From Tardiphaga sp052076105 (lineage in GTDB: Bacteria; Pseudomonadota; Alphaproteobacteria; Rhizobiales; Xanthobacteraceae): a stretch of 64,000 bases of DNA. The stretch spans positions 558,001 through 622,000 of the forward strand of contig NZ_CP197245.1 of assembly GCF_052076105.1 (NCBI RefSeq), given 5' to 3'. The position numbers were made by a program, and so were the translations under genes. The notes beneath the pieces are model-generated. The model saw only the letters and a list, made by a program, of their open reading frames with translations, ran no database searches and had not been told where the DNA came from. This document shows, one piece after another, positions 1 to 8,032 of this stretch. Position 1 is the first letter of the stretch. Every line of letters starts with the position of its first letter.

Positions 1-104
1 GCGGCGATCCGTGGCAGGAGCAACGGTATTCGGACGATTGACGGCCGCGCGTTGCCCGTAAAGGCTGGCGCAACTGCTCACTCGTTTCAGCCGTGGATGG
101 AATT

Positions 105-671
105 CTATTTCAGCACTTCGCAAACGCTGCGATGGTCCTGACGGATCTGCCCCTCGGTACGGCAGGAGACTTTCGCCCACCATCCGTCGAGCGACTCGCG
201 ATCGCATTGCAGCTTGACGCTCATGCCATCGGCAAATTCGATCCATTCGGCAAAACGATGCGACGGCACAGCGATCACCACGGGGATATCGCTGCTGAGC
301 GCGCGCTCAATCAGATAAGCGAGCCCCTTGCCCTCGCGCTCCTGCTTGCCGAACCGGTTGATGATGACCAGATCGGCGCCCTCGTCGATGGCATCGGCGA
401 CCTGCGTGCCGGCATCGAGCAACTGCCCCACATCCAGCTTGCAGCCTTTTGCGCCGGGACCGAGATCCTGAAACAAGCGCACCTGCGCACCCGTATGCAG
501 CATCACCGCTGTGAGCTTCGGCACGTCGACTTCGCGATGTCCGAGCTGCACTAGCCCGACCGGGCGAACGCCCCGCTTGCCCAGATCAGCCGCAAAAACC
601 TGCAACACGGCATCGGGGTCCTGGTCCTTTTCATAGACCAGCGCAGCGAGATCGCATTGGGCATCGAACAT
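105..671 (-). CDS. DUF2478 family protein, probably molybdenum-linked
   Basis: The 188-residue product opens with FDAQCDLAALVYE and carries the DUF2478 pattern: a Rossmann-like start, then a conserved DLVIINRFGKQE stretch (about residues 96-107) and a PVVIAVPSHRFAEW segment near the end. The family is often encoded beside molybdate transport or ModE genes and resembles nucleotide-binding proteins; its reaction is not known. A ModE-like regulator lies directly upstream on the same strand and a probable Mo-box sits about 105 bases before the start. An in-frame start 54 bases further out (position 725) is possible, but the family normally begins near the one chosen here. Confidence 0.75.
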   Translation of the reverse strand: MFDAQCDLAALVYEKDQDPDAVLQVFAADLGKRGVRPVGLVQLGHREVDVPKLTAVMLHTGAQVRLFQDLGPGAKGCKLDVGQLLDAGTQVADAIDEGADLVIINRFGKQEREGKGLAYLIERALSSDIPVVIAVPSHRFAEWIEFADGMSVKLQCDRESLDGWWAKVSCRTEGQIRQDHRSVCEVLK

Positions 672-774
672 TACGGGATTCCAGTTGAGACCCAGCGCGC
701 CCGGGAACGGCCGAGGACATCGCAATGCTAGTCCAGAATAGAGTCATTCGAAAGCGCGATCAGGGTGGCGGTCG

Positions 775-800
775 CGATATATTTACCCGGATACAACGAA
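775..800. promoter_or_regulatory. Candidate Mo-box (ModE binding site)
   Basis: The left half reads CGATATATT, then TACCCG, then GATACAACGAA. Against the ModE operator as I recall it (CGNTATATA, six bases, TATATAACGAT), the left half matches at all but one defined position and the right half at 8 of 11. It lies between the ModE-like gene and the DUF2478 gene, where it could control the latter. The consensus is from memory. Confidence 0.5.
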
Positions 801-819
801 GAAATCGGCGGGTGGCGGG

Positions 820-1194
820 CTAGAATCTGCGCTTCTTGCCGATATCGCCCTTCAGAGCCAACAGCTCCTTGCGCGCGGCGGTGGTCGCGGCGCTTTCAAT
901 GCCGCGATAGCGCTTGATCAGCATCAGGCCGAATGGCGTGAGGATGGCGCCGCCGCCATTCTTGCCGCCGGTCTGGCGCTCGACGGCAGGTTGTCCGCAG
1001 ATCCGGTTGAGTTCATCCACCAGATCCCAGGCGCGCTTGTAGGACATCGCCATGGCACGGCCGGCGGCTGAAATCGAACCGGTAGCGTGGATATGTTCGA
1101 GAAGCAGGATCTTGCCCGGTCCGATCCGTCCCTCGGAATCGAGGTCTATGCGGATACTGAGGGCTGGCACCGGCGGGCTGGTTGATTTGGACAT
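820..1194 (-). CDS. ModE-like winged-helix regulator (DNA-binding domain only)
   Basis: This 124-residue protein matches the N-terminal half of ModE: an LSIRIDLDSEGRIGPGKILLLEHI opening block split by the family's G-x-G turn, the helix-turn-helix GSISAAGRAMAMSYKRAWDLVDELN (about residues 37-61), and the basic wing RQTGGKNGGGAILTPFG. The C-terminal molybdate-binding MOP domains of full ModE are absent, so any metal sensing would need another protein. Such short forms are common in alphaproteobacteria. It is encoded just upstream of a DUF2478 gene, with a Mo-box-like site between them, which supports a role in molybdenum-responsive control. Confidence 0.85.
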   Translation of the reverse strand: MSKSTSPPVPALSIRIDLDSEGRIGPGKILLLEHIHATGSISAAGRAMAMSYKRAWDLVDELNRICGQPAVERQTGGKNGGGAILTPFGLMLIKRYRGIESAATTAARKELLALKGDIGKKRRF

Positions 1195-1238
1195 AACCGA
1201 AATCTACTTCCGCAGACGCAACCTTGCCAGTCTAACAA

Positions 1239-1382
1239 TCAAGGAACGTTTGAGCGTTGGCGGCATTCGGAGCAAATGACTTCGCCCCTGGTCACATGGG
1301 CGATGCCGCGACAAACCCATTTCCGGGCCATCGCATGCAGCGGCCGCCGTGCCAGCTGATAAATGAAATATACATCGAGCAT
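1239..1382 (-). CDS. Small hypothetical protein with a CxxC motif
   Basis: A possible 47-residue protein beginning MLDVYFIYQLARRP and ending VTRGEVICSECRQRSNVP. The cysteines (WVCRG, ICSEC) could bind a metal. I do not recognise the family. A longer in-frame start at 1433 would fall inside the wrbA terminator hairpin, so the inner ATG is preferred. It sits between wrbA and the ModE-like gene on the same strand. It may be real or chance; the composition is plausible but nothing else supports it. Confidence 0.3.
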   Translation of the reverse strand: MLDVYFIYQLARRPLHAMARKWVCRGIAHVTRGEVICSECRQRSNVP

Positions 1383-1416
1383 TGTGAAATGGAATCCGTT
1401 TCGTCGTTGCATAGAT

Positions 1417-1449
1417 AAGGCGGCGTCCTGCAATCAGAACGCCGCCTTT
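1417..1449 (-). terminator. Rho-independent terminator after wrbA
   Basis: A 10-bp perfect stem (AAGGCGGCGT / ACGCCGCCTT) with a 12-base loop begins about 40 bases past the wrbA stop codon. The tract after the stem on the minus strand is only weakly T-rich; on the plus strand it is followed by TTCTCC. Confidence 0.7.
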
Positions 1450-1486
1450 CTCCTATCAGCCATCTCTTTTTAGTTAGCTACACAGC

Positions 1487-2086
1487 TTAGCCGTGAAGTT
1501 TCTTCGCGGTCTCGGCAATCACCTTGCCCTGATAGCGGGCACCGGCCAGTTCGTTTGCCGAAGGCTGGCGGCTGCCGTCGCCACCGGTGATGGTGGTTGC
1601 GCCGTAGGGCGAACCGCCGGTGACTTCATCGAGCTTCATCTGACCCTGGAACCCATAGTTCAGGCCGACAACCGTCATGCCGAAATGCAGCAGGTTGGTG
1701 ATGATCGAGAACAGCGTGGTCTCCTGGCCGCCATGCTGGGTCGCGGTCGCGGTGAAGGCACCGCCGACCTTGCCATGCAGCGCGCCCTTGGCCCACAACC
1801 CGCCGGCCTGATCGAGGAAGTTCGCCATCTGCGAGGCCATGCGGCCGAAGCGGGTGCCGGTGCCGACGATGATCGCGTCGTAATTGGCGAGGTCATCGAC
1901 GGTGGCGACCGGCGCTGCCTGATCCATCTTGTAGTAAGATGCCTTGGCGACCTCGGCGGGCACCAGTTCGGGCACGCGCTTGATATCGACTGTGGCGCCG
2001 GCTTCGCGGGCGCCTTCAGCGACCGCATTGGCCATCGCTTCGATATGGCCGTAAGCGGAATAATACAGAACGAGTACTTTGGTCAT
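1487..2086 (-). CDS. wrbA: NAD(P)H:quinone oxidoreductase WrbA
   Basis: This 199-residue flavodoxin-fold protein has the usual WrbA length. The FMN phosphate loop is YSAYGHIEAMANAVAEGA near the N-terminus. Further family blocks are GTGTRFGRMASQMANFLDQAGGLW around residue 75 and TQHGGQETTLFSIITNLLHFGM around 115, followed by GGSPYGATTI. WrbA reduces quinones by two electrons with NAD(P)H, avoiding semiquinone radicals, and acts as a cytoplasmic tetramer. A pirin-like quercetinase gene lies upstream on the same strand and a LysR regulator is divergent to that, so the three probably form a quinone or electrophile response unit. Confidence 0.95.
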   Translation of the reverse strand: MTKVLVLYYSAYGHIEAMANAVAEGAREAGATVDIKRVPELVPAEVAKASYYKMDQAAPVATVDDLANYDAIIVGTGTRFGRMASQMANFLDQAGGLWAKGALHGKVGGAFTATATQHGGQETTLFSIITNLLHFGMTVVGLNYGFQGQMKLDEVTGGSPYGATTITGGDGSRQPSANELAGARYQGKVIAETAKKLHG

Positions 2087-2152
2087 GGTCAGTCTCCGTT
2101 GGATGTGGATGAGTGAATTGAGTTGATGATCGATGGGCGGGCCTGATCTGCG

Positions 2153-2851
2153 TCAGGCCGCATCCACCAGGACGAGTTCGGAATCTTCCAGCGCCGTGAT
2201 GGTCACATTCGCTTCGTCACTAATTGCGACACCGTCGCGGGCGTTGACGCGAATGCCATTGATCTCGATCGCGCCGGCGGCCGGCACGAGGTAACCATTG
2301 CGCGCGGTACCAAGCGGATATTGCGCGGTCTCGCCGGCCTTCAGCGTCGTCGCCAACACCCGGGCATCGGCCCTTATCGGCAGCGCCTCGGTATCGTCCT
2401 TGAAGCCGCTGGCGATGGTCACGAACTGACCGGAGCGATCCGCCTTCGGGAACGGCTTGGCACCCCAGCAGGGCTGGCCGCCCGTTTGGGTGGGCTCGAT
2501 CCAGATTTGGAAGATCCGCGTGGTTGCCGTCTCCAGATTGTATTCGGAGTGCCTGATCCCCGCGCCTGCGCTCATCACCTGGACGTCGCCAGCCTCGGTG
2601 CGGCCGGTGTTGCCCAGACTGTCCTGATGCGTGATCGCGCCTTCGCGGACATAGGTGATGATTTCCATGTTGGAATGCGGATGCGCCGGGAAGCCGGTGT
2701 TCGGCGCGATCTCGTCGTCGTTCCAGACGCGCAGGCTGCCGTGGCCCATATTGTCGGGGTCAAAGTGGCTGCCAAACGAGAAGTGATGCTTGGCCTTGAG
2801 CCAGCCGTGGTCGGCGCCGCCAAGTTTGTCGAAAGGTCTGATGTCAATCAT
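2153..2851 (-). CDS. Pirin family protein (YhhW-type)
   Basis: This 232-residue bicupin carries the pirin metal site: HPHSNMEIITY (about residues 57-67), HQDSLG, and GAGIRHSEYNLE with the last His and Glu ligands. YhhW-type pirins have quercetin 2,3-dioxygenase activity in vitro; the natural substrate is not known. The gene lies 66 bases before wrbA on the same strand, so they are probably co-transcribed. A LysR gene starts divergently about 100 bases away and is the likely regulator. Confidence 0.93.
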   Translation of the reverse strand: MIDIRPFDKLGGADHGWLKAKHHFSFGSHFDPDNMGHGSLRVWNDDEIAPNTGFPAHPHSNMEIITYVREGAITHQDSLGNTGRTEAGDVQVMSAGAGIRHSEYNLETATTRIFQIWIEPTQTGGQPCWGAKPFPKADRSGQFVTIASGFKDDTEALPIRADARVLATTLKAGETAQYPLGTARNGYLVPAAGAIEINGIRVNARDGVAISDEANVTITALEDSELVLVDAA

Positions 2852-2870
2852 GACGAAATCTCCGTCTGCT

Positions 2871-2884
2871 GATGCATTTGCATC
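2871..2884. promoter_or_regulatory. Palindrome in the pirin / LysR divergent promoter
   Basis: GATGCATTTGCATC is a perfect 6-bp inverted repeat (GATGCA/TGCATC) with a 2-base centre, placed 20 bases upstream of the pirin start. It is a candidate site for the divergent LysR protein, inferred from position and symmetry only. Confidence 0.35.
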
Positions 2885-2958
2885 TTGGACATCTGGATAA
2901 GCGCTTCCTGATGGGGCATAAATAGAAATGATTGAAACTCATTGTTTCGGATTTTGAG

Positions 2959-3879
2959 ATGTCAAAACTTCCTGACTTCGAGGCGCTGGCGATTTTCGCC
3001 AAGGTGGTCGAGCTGCGGTCCTTTGCGGCGGCGGCGACCGAGTTGACCCTGTCCAAGGCCACTGTCTCCAAAGCAGTCAGCCGGCTCGAGGATCGCCTGG
3101 GCGCGCGGCTGTTCAACCGGACCTCGCGGCGGCTGGCACTCACTGACGCCGGCAAGACGCTGGCGGTGAAGGCCACGCAGCTTTTGGCCGATGGCGAAGC
3201 GCTGGAGAACGAAGCTCTCGCGCAATCGGCCACGCCGCGCGGACTGGTGCGGCTGGCGGTACCAATGACCTATGGCACCAATACCGTGGCGCATCTGCTG
3301 CCGGAGTTTCTGGCGCAGTATCCGGAGGTCTCCATCGATCTCAGCCTCAGCGACGCTACCGTCGATCTGATCGGCGAGGGTTTTGACGCTGCAATTCGCA
3401 TCGCCACCCTGCCGGATTCATCGCTGATCGCGCGGCGGCTGTGTCCGGTAAAGCGTTCCATCGTGGCGGCTCCCTCCTACTTCAAAAAATACGGCCGGCC
3501 GACGCATCCGATGCACCTCGCCGACCACAAATGCTTTGGCTACACCTATCTCTCGACTCCCGGTGTCTGGCACTTCACCAATGCGGCCGGCGAACAGGCC
3601 AGCGTGCGGCCAGCCGGGCCGCTGCGCGTCAACAATGGCGAAGCGCTGTTGCCGGCCCTGATTGCGGGTTTGGGGATCGGCGACCTGCCGGATTTCATCG
3701 TTGGCGAGGCCCTTGCCAGCGGCCAGCTTGAAGCCGTGTTGCAAGACTGGTCGCAATCGTCGAGCGGTGTCTATCTGGTCACGCCGCCGGGAGGTCCGCG
3801 CCCTGCCCGCGTCGAGGTGCTGCTGGAATTTCTTGCGGAGAAACTCGCCGCTACCGGCAAGCGCACACGCCGGACTTGA
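2959..3879 (+). CDS. LysR family transcriptional regulator
   Basis: The 306-residue protein has an N-terminal winged helix (FEALAIFAKVVELRSFAAAATELTLSKATVSKAVSRLEDRLGARLFNRTSRRLALTDAG in order, residues 6-63 or so) and an effector-binding domain typical of the CrgA/AaeR-like branch (GLVRLAVPMTYG, then ARRLCPVKRSIVAAPSYF). I start it at ATG 2959; a TTG 27 bases earlier is also in frame. It is divergent from pirin and wrbA. Regulators of this subgroup often respond to quinones or electrophiles and control a neighbouring divergent pirin or quinone reductase gene, which fits here. Confidence 0.92.
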   Translation: MSKLPDFEALAIFAKVVELRSFAAAATELTLSKATVSKAVSRLEDRLGARLFNRTSRRLALTDAGKTLAVKATQLLADGEALENEALAQSATPRGLVRLAVPMTYGTNTVAHLLPEFLAQYPEVSIDLSLSDATVDLIGEGFDAAIRIATLPDSSLIARRLCPVKRSIVAAPSYFKKYGRPTHPMHLADHKCFGYTYLSTPGVWHFTNAAGEQASVRPAGPLRVNNGEALLPALIAGLGIGDLPDFIVGEALASGQLEAVLQDWSQSSSGVYLVTPPGGPRPARVEVLLEFLAEKLAATGKRTRRT

Positions 3880-3881
3880 GG

Positions 3882-5090
3882 CTAACTCGCCTTCATCATC
3901 TGCCCGTAGATGCCGAAATACTGGTCGCGCATATTTGCGATATCGAATTCGGTGACGAAATCCTTCGCCGTCCTTGCGATCTTCGCGGCGAGCTCGGGCT
4001 GCGCTGCAAGTACCGCGATCTTGTCGGCGAGATCCTCGGGGGATCCAACCTTGAATTTGATACCGTTCGAACCGTCCACCAGCAGCTCGGCCGGGCCATC
4101 GACATCCGCGGCGATGACCGGCAGGCCAACGGCCATGGCTTCAAGCAGCACCAGCCCGAAACCTTCGAAACGCGATGGCAGGACGAAGATATCAGCCTCG
4201 TCCAGCGGACGGCGCACATCGGTGCGCCCGCACAGGAACCGCACGCGATCGGCAACATTCTCCGCAATCGCCTGCGCCTTCAGGCTAAGGAGGGTCGACT
4301 CGTCTCCTACCGGCGGGCTGCCTACGAAATCGCAACGAATGTCGAGCCCGCGCGCCGCGCAGAGACTGACCGCCTTGATCAGGATGTCCTGCCCTTTCTG
4401 CTTCGGATAGATGCGGGCGACATTGATCAGACGCAGAGCCGGTCCAAGGCGACGTTGCCGCGCCACCTTATCGAAGGTCGCCAGCGGGATACCGTTATGC
4501 ACCTTGAACAGGCGCTTCAGTTTGACAGATTCACATTCACGCTCGACCGCAGCAGAGATCGCGATGTTCCAATCGACGAACCGCTGATGCAACCGAAGCT
4601 TCACGCGGTCCCATGCGTTGACAAGGCCGGTATTGTGAATCGTGTAGCCGACGCTCATTGGACGATACAATTTACTCAACATGGCGAAGTGCTTGGCGCC
4701 GCTGTCATGAGCATGGATGATACGAATATCGTGACGGCGGATGATGTTGAGTAAACTCAGAATGACACGTGGATTGCGGTTCCCGGGTGGACGCTTGAGG
4801 AAGTAGACCGGATGACCTGTCGCAGAGAGTTCGGCAGCGAGATCGGGATGGAAAAAGTCGTTGATGACGACGAAAACCTGCGGAATGTCCTCTCCCGGGG
4901 TGCAACTGGCAGCGAAATTGATCAGCAATCGCTCGGACCCTCCCACGGTCAGCGATGAAATCAATTGAAGCACAGACCCCACTTTGAAATGCTCCCGGCC
5001 CGAATGCCGGGCGACTTCCAAATTCGTCGCACTCCAAACGGCCCGATTGCGAAATAGCGCCAGGTTTTTTGTCTGTTCGGAGTAATCCAT
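3882..5090 (-). CDS. Glycosyltransferase family 4 (GT-B fold)
   Basis: This 402-residue protein has the N-terminal GGSERLLINFA acceptor-side loop (from about residue 51), the HAHDSGAKHFAMLSK segment, and the C-terminal donor block ADIFVLPSRFEGFGLVLLEAMAVGLPVIAADVDGPAELL with the EX7E pair (about residues 285-320). Retaining GT4 enzymes move a sugar from a nucleotide sugar to a lipid or polysaccharide acceptor on the cytoplasmic face of the membrane. No other polysaccharide genes are nearby, so the substrate cannot be guessed. About 45 residues precede the fold; a GTG start within them is possible. The 5' end and flank look AT-richer than the neighbours. Confidence 0.88.
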   Translation of the reverse strand: MDYSEQTKNLALFRNRAVWSATNLEVARHSGREHFKVGSVLQLISSLTVGGSERLLINFAASCTPGEDIPQVFVVINDFFHPDLAAELSATGHPVYFLKRPPGNRNPRVILSLLNIIRRHDIRIIHAHDSGAKHFAMLSKLYRPMSVGYTIHNTGLVNAWDRVKLRLHQRFVDWNIAISAAVERECESVKLKRLFKVHNGIPLATFDKVARQRRLGPALRLINVARIYPKQKGQDILIKAVSLCAARGLDIRCDFVGSPPVGDESTLLSLKAQAIAENVADRVRFLCGRTDVRRPLDEADIFVLPSRFEGFGLVLLEAMAVGLPVIAADVDGPAELLVDGSNGIKFKVGSPEDLADKIAVLAAQPELAAKIARTAKDFVTEFDIANMRDQYFGIYGQMMKAS

Positions 5091-5364
5091 TCCCTATTTC
5101 GGCTGACGCTCGTGGCTATTCTGCGGCGCATCAAATGCGCTGCGGAAGCGAATTCTGGCGGAAAGGCGGCAGAGTTGGGCAGGAGTGCGCATTTGGGATG
5201 ACAGGGGACCAAAACACATCAGATTTCCTGAAAAATGCAAAACTTCCACGCCATTTGCAGCAGCGATACATTCGTTGCCTCCGCTCGATAATATTCAGTC
5301 AGCCATTTCATTGACTGGAATCGCACTGAACGTAGCTTTGATGCACGCCATTGCATTAGAGAAA

Positions 5365-6339
5365 ATGACCATGACCACCGCCTCCCCTACGCGTCCTTTG
5401 CTATCAACGCTCATCGCCACAGTTTTCAGCGCAGCGCTCGCCACCTCCGCTTTCGCAGCAGACCAGATCACGCTGCGCGTCGGCGACCAGAAGGGCGGCA
5501 ACCGTTCGCTGCTGGAAGCAGCCGGGCTGACCAAGGACCTGCCCTACAAGATTCAGTGGTCGGAATTTCCTGCGGCCGCGCCGATCCTCGAAGCCATCAA
5601 TGCCGGTGCGCTCGATGTCGGCCACACCGGCGACCTCGCTTTCCTCTCGGTCTATGCCAACGGCTCGCCGATCAAGGCGATCGGCGGCGTGCGCGCCAAT
5701 GCGGACACACAGGCGATCCTGGTGCGCAACGATTCACCGATCAAGACCGCGGCTGATCTCAAGGGCAAGCGCCTCGCGGGTACACGCGGCGGCTGGGGCC
5801 AGTTCCTGATCGACGCGACGCTGGAGAAGGCCGGCTACAAGATCACCGATGCGACCTTCGCACCGCTCGGCCCCGTCGATGCCAAGATCGCGCTGGTCGC
5901 CGGCTCCATCGATGGCTGGGCGGTGTGGGAGCCCTATGTCTCCTACGCCGTGCTGAAGGACAATGCCCGCGTCGTCGCCGACGGCGCCGGGCTCACGCCG
6001 ACGCTGACCTTCATCATCGCGTCCGATCAGGCCATCGCCACCAAGCGCGAGGCTATCGCCGACTTCCTGCGACGTCTCGACAAGGCGCGTAACTGGTCGC
6101 GCGAGCACATCGAGGACTATGCAAAGAACACCGCCGAACTGACCAAGCTACCGGAAGACGTGCTGGTGCGCGCCTACAAAGCACAGGACACGCGGCCGAT
6201 CGCCATCGACGATGGCGTGGTGAAGGAGTTCCAGGAAGCGTCCGACAGCGCCACGCGCTACGGAATCCTGTCGAAGCAGGTCGATGTCAGCAAGGCCGTC
6301 GACCGGAGCTTCACGCAGACTGCGCCGGCGTCGAACTAG
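5365..6339 (+). CDS. ABC transporter substrate-binding protein, sulfonate/taurine type (SsuA-like)
   Basis: The 324-residue product starts with a signal peptide (MTMTTASPTRPLLSTLIA then a hydrophobic run ending AFA-AD). Family blocks follow: GDQKGGNRSLLEAAG, the EFPAAAPILEAINAGALDVGHTGDLAFL stretch, and AVWEPYVSYA. These belong to the SsuA/TauA/NrtA family of periplasmic proteins for sulfonates, taurine or nitrate. The start is set by the signal peptide and a GAGAAA tract; ATG 5341 is an alternative. No permease or ATPase gene is adjacent, so it is an orphan here. The 3' end overlaps the convergent permease gene by 29 bases. Confidence 0.88.
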   Translation: MTMTTASPTRPLLSTLIATVFSAALATSAFAADQITLRVGDQKGGNRSLLEAAGLTKDLPYKIQWSEFPAAAPILEAINAGALDVGHTGDLAFLSVYANGSPIKAIGGVRANADTQAILVRNDSPIKTAADLKGKRLAGTRGGWGQFLIDATLEKAGYKITDATFAPLGPVDAKIALVAGSIDGWAVWEPYVSYAVLKDNARVVADGAGLTPTLTFIIASDQAIATKREAIADFLRRLDKARNWSREHIEDYAKNTAELTKLPEDVLVRAYKAQDTRPIAIDDGVVKEFQEASDSATRYGILSKQVDVSKAVDRSFTQTAPASN

Positions 6340-7567
6340 CGGTCGGCTGCGCGGCGAGAATGCGCATGGTCGCAATCGCCGCTATCAGCGACAACACTGT
6401 GGCGACGCTGAACAGCGTCCCATAACCGAGCAGATCGGCAATGCGGCCCGACAGCATCGAGCCGATGAAGTAGATGATCAGCTGGGCGCAGGCGAGAATC
6501 GTGAAGTCGGTACCCGGCTGCTCCTTCGACGCTGCGGCCATGAACAGGCTGTAGAGCGCAACGATCTCCATATAGCGGATCAGGGTCTGGAATCCGGCCG
6601 CACCGAAAATCGGCCAGAAGCCCGAGATCACACCCAGCGCATGCGCTGTAAACAGCGCAAAGCAGACGGTGCGGAGAATGCCGAGTAACCCCAACGTCCA
6701 GCCGGTGCCGCAGCGTTGCAGCAGCCACGCAGCGATCGCCGCACCTGCAAGACCTGCTGTGGTCGCCGCCCCGCCCGAGAGATAGCCGATCTGCGCCAGC
6801 GGCACGCCGGCATCGACGAGATAGCTGCCCTCCATCGCCTTCACGAGGCCTTCGCTCATCCGGTAGATGAGCGCGATCCAGAGAATGTTGCGCACTTCGC
6901 GGCGGCGTAGGAAAGCCATCACCGACGGACGTGGCTTCGCCGGATCGACTTGTTCGGCTTCGTCCTCGCGCATGGCGAAGGCGGCAAAGAGCGGGATCAG
7001 CGAGAAGCCGGCGATAGTGAGTAGCATGCCGGTCCAGCCGATCTGCGCATAGAGCACGAGGCCGAGCGTGCCGCCGATCACCACGCCGAACGCGACCGAG
7101 CTGCCCTGGATCGCGTTGCCGATGGCGCGATCCTCAGGCGCGAGATATTTCGCGGCATAGCCGTCGGTGGCGATGTCCTGGGTCGAGATCAGCAAAGAGC
7201 CGAACAGGCCGACCGCGATGATGCCCCAGATATTTGTCGGCCCGAGCGGGATCAGGCAGAGCAGGCTGAGGATGACGCCGGTCTGGGTCACGATCACCCA
7301 TCCGGCGCGATGCGCGCGCGCAAAGGGACGGATGCGATCCACCACGGGTGCCCAGAAGAACTTGAGCAGCAGCGGCAGGAACCAGAGACTGAGATAGCCG
7401 ATCGCCGTGCGGGACACTCCGGCCTCGCGCATGATCGGCGGCAAGGCCGCCGCGAATAGATAGGACGGGATCGCCTGCGCGAGATACAGGCCGCCGAGCA
7501 CCACGAACAGCCGCTTGCGCCCCATGATCGCGACGGGCGCCGGCGCATCAAGCTCGACAGTGCTCAT
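6311..7567 (-). CDS. MFS transporter, RhtX/FptX-like siderophore permease
   Basis: This 418-residue protein has about 12 membrane segments and an AmpG/RhtX-like pattern: GLYLAQAIPSYLFAAALPPIMRE at the N-terminus, FLPLLLKFFWAPVVDRI, and STQDIATDGYAAKYLAPEDRAIGNAIQ in the middle. RhtX and FptX carry ferric siderophores over the inner membrane as single polypeptides. The gene is the last of a strand-consistent group with a small protein (4-base overlap) and a TonB receptor, with an AraC regulator divergent to them. That context supports siderophore import over muropeptide import, the AmpG alternative. Confidence 0.82.
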   Translation of the reverse strand: MSTVELDAPAPVAIMGRKRLFVVLGGLYLAQAIPSYLFAAALPPIMREAGVSRTAIGYLSLWFLPLLLKFFWAPVVDRIRPFARAHRAGWVIVTQTGVILSLLCLIPLGPTNIWGIIAVGLFGSLLISTQDIATDGYAAKYLAPEDRAIGNAIQGSSVAFGVVIGGTLGLVLYAQIGWTGMLLTIAGFSLIPLFAAFAMREDEAEQVDPAKPRPSVMAFLRRREVRNILWIALIYRMSEGLVKAMEGSYLVDAGVPLAQIGYLSGGAATTAGLAGAAIAAWLLQRCGTGWTLGLLGILRTVCFALFTAHALGVISGFWPIFGAAGFQTLIRYMEIVALYSLFMAAASKEQPGTDFTILACAQLIIYFIGSMLSGRIADLLGYGTLFSVATVLSLIAAIATMRILAAQPTASSTPAQSA

Positions 7568-7932
7568 GCGTCGCCACGATGTTCGGCGAGAAAGGCCCGA
7601 GCGATCGTCTCGTCTTCACGTGCAATCAGCGGCATCGGCCACAATTTCCGAAATGTCTCTTCCATCTTCGTGTTGGCTCCGGGCCGCACGATCGCCGCCG
7701 CGCGGCAATGCGCCGAAATATGACCGCGGGTCGCCTTGAACCAAAGCGCCTGCTCGCGTTCCCCCGCAACCGACAGCTTGCCGCCACCGCCGAAGATCGT
7801 GAGCAATTCGAAAGGTTCGGCATGTTCGCCGATCCGGACCAGCGCGGCCAGATAGTCGCGCTCGTCCGTGTCATCATAGGGCGGCAGGAACCGTAGCGTC
7901 AGCAGGCTGCCTGCAATCTCCAGATCGACCAT
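7564..7932 (-). CDS. Small protein in the siderophore operon (possible STAS/SpoIIAA-like fold)
   Basis: This 122-residue soluble protein contains DERDYLAALVRIGEHAEPFELLTIFGGGGKLS and a C-terminal half ending PMPLIAREDETIARAFL. The alternating hydrophobic pattern is like that of SpoIIAA/STAS-type proteins, but I cannot name a family with certainty. Its stop overlaps the start of the permease gene by 4 bases, so translation is probably coupled. ATG 7932 is chosen; a TTG at 7944 lies almost on top of its AGGGAG tract. A role in iron-siderophore handling is inferred from position only. Confidence 0.7.
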   Translation of the reverse strand: MVDLEIAGSLLTLRFLPPYDDTDERDYLAALVRIGEHAEPFELLTIFGGGGKLSVAGEREQALWFKATRGHISAHCRAAAIVRPGANTKMEETFRKLWPMPLIAREDETIARAFLAEHRGDA

Positions 7933-7982
7933 GATAAAATTCAAACTCCCTGGGAAGCGGCCTTGGAAGGTTTGTTTCGCTT

Positions 7983-8032
7983 GAGCGTGATCCGATCCGA
8001 AAACCGGCGAGTGCCTTTCGGATCGCGCCCTA
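7983..8032. repeat. Short intergenic repeat, copy 1
   Basis: The sequence starts GAGCGTGATCCGATCCGAAA, continues ACCGG, and ends CTTTCGGATCGCGCCCTAGA. It is partly self-complementary (ATCCGAAA against TTTCGGAT). The same plan (GAGCATGATC, GGAAACCGGTA, TTTCGGGATCGGGCTCTAG) recurs at 32414-32485, and related elements are common in Bradyrhizobium-group intergenic DNA. Its right end overlaps the stop codon of the TonB receptor gene. Confidence 0.65.

Noticed and set aside
1..104. Possible end of a gene at the left edge (a frame ending ...PWQEQRYSDD at 39)
   Set aside because: Twelve codons are too few to support any gene; I see nothing else in the first 104 bases.
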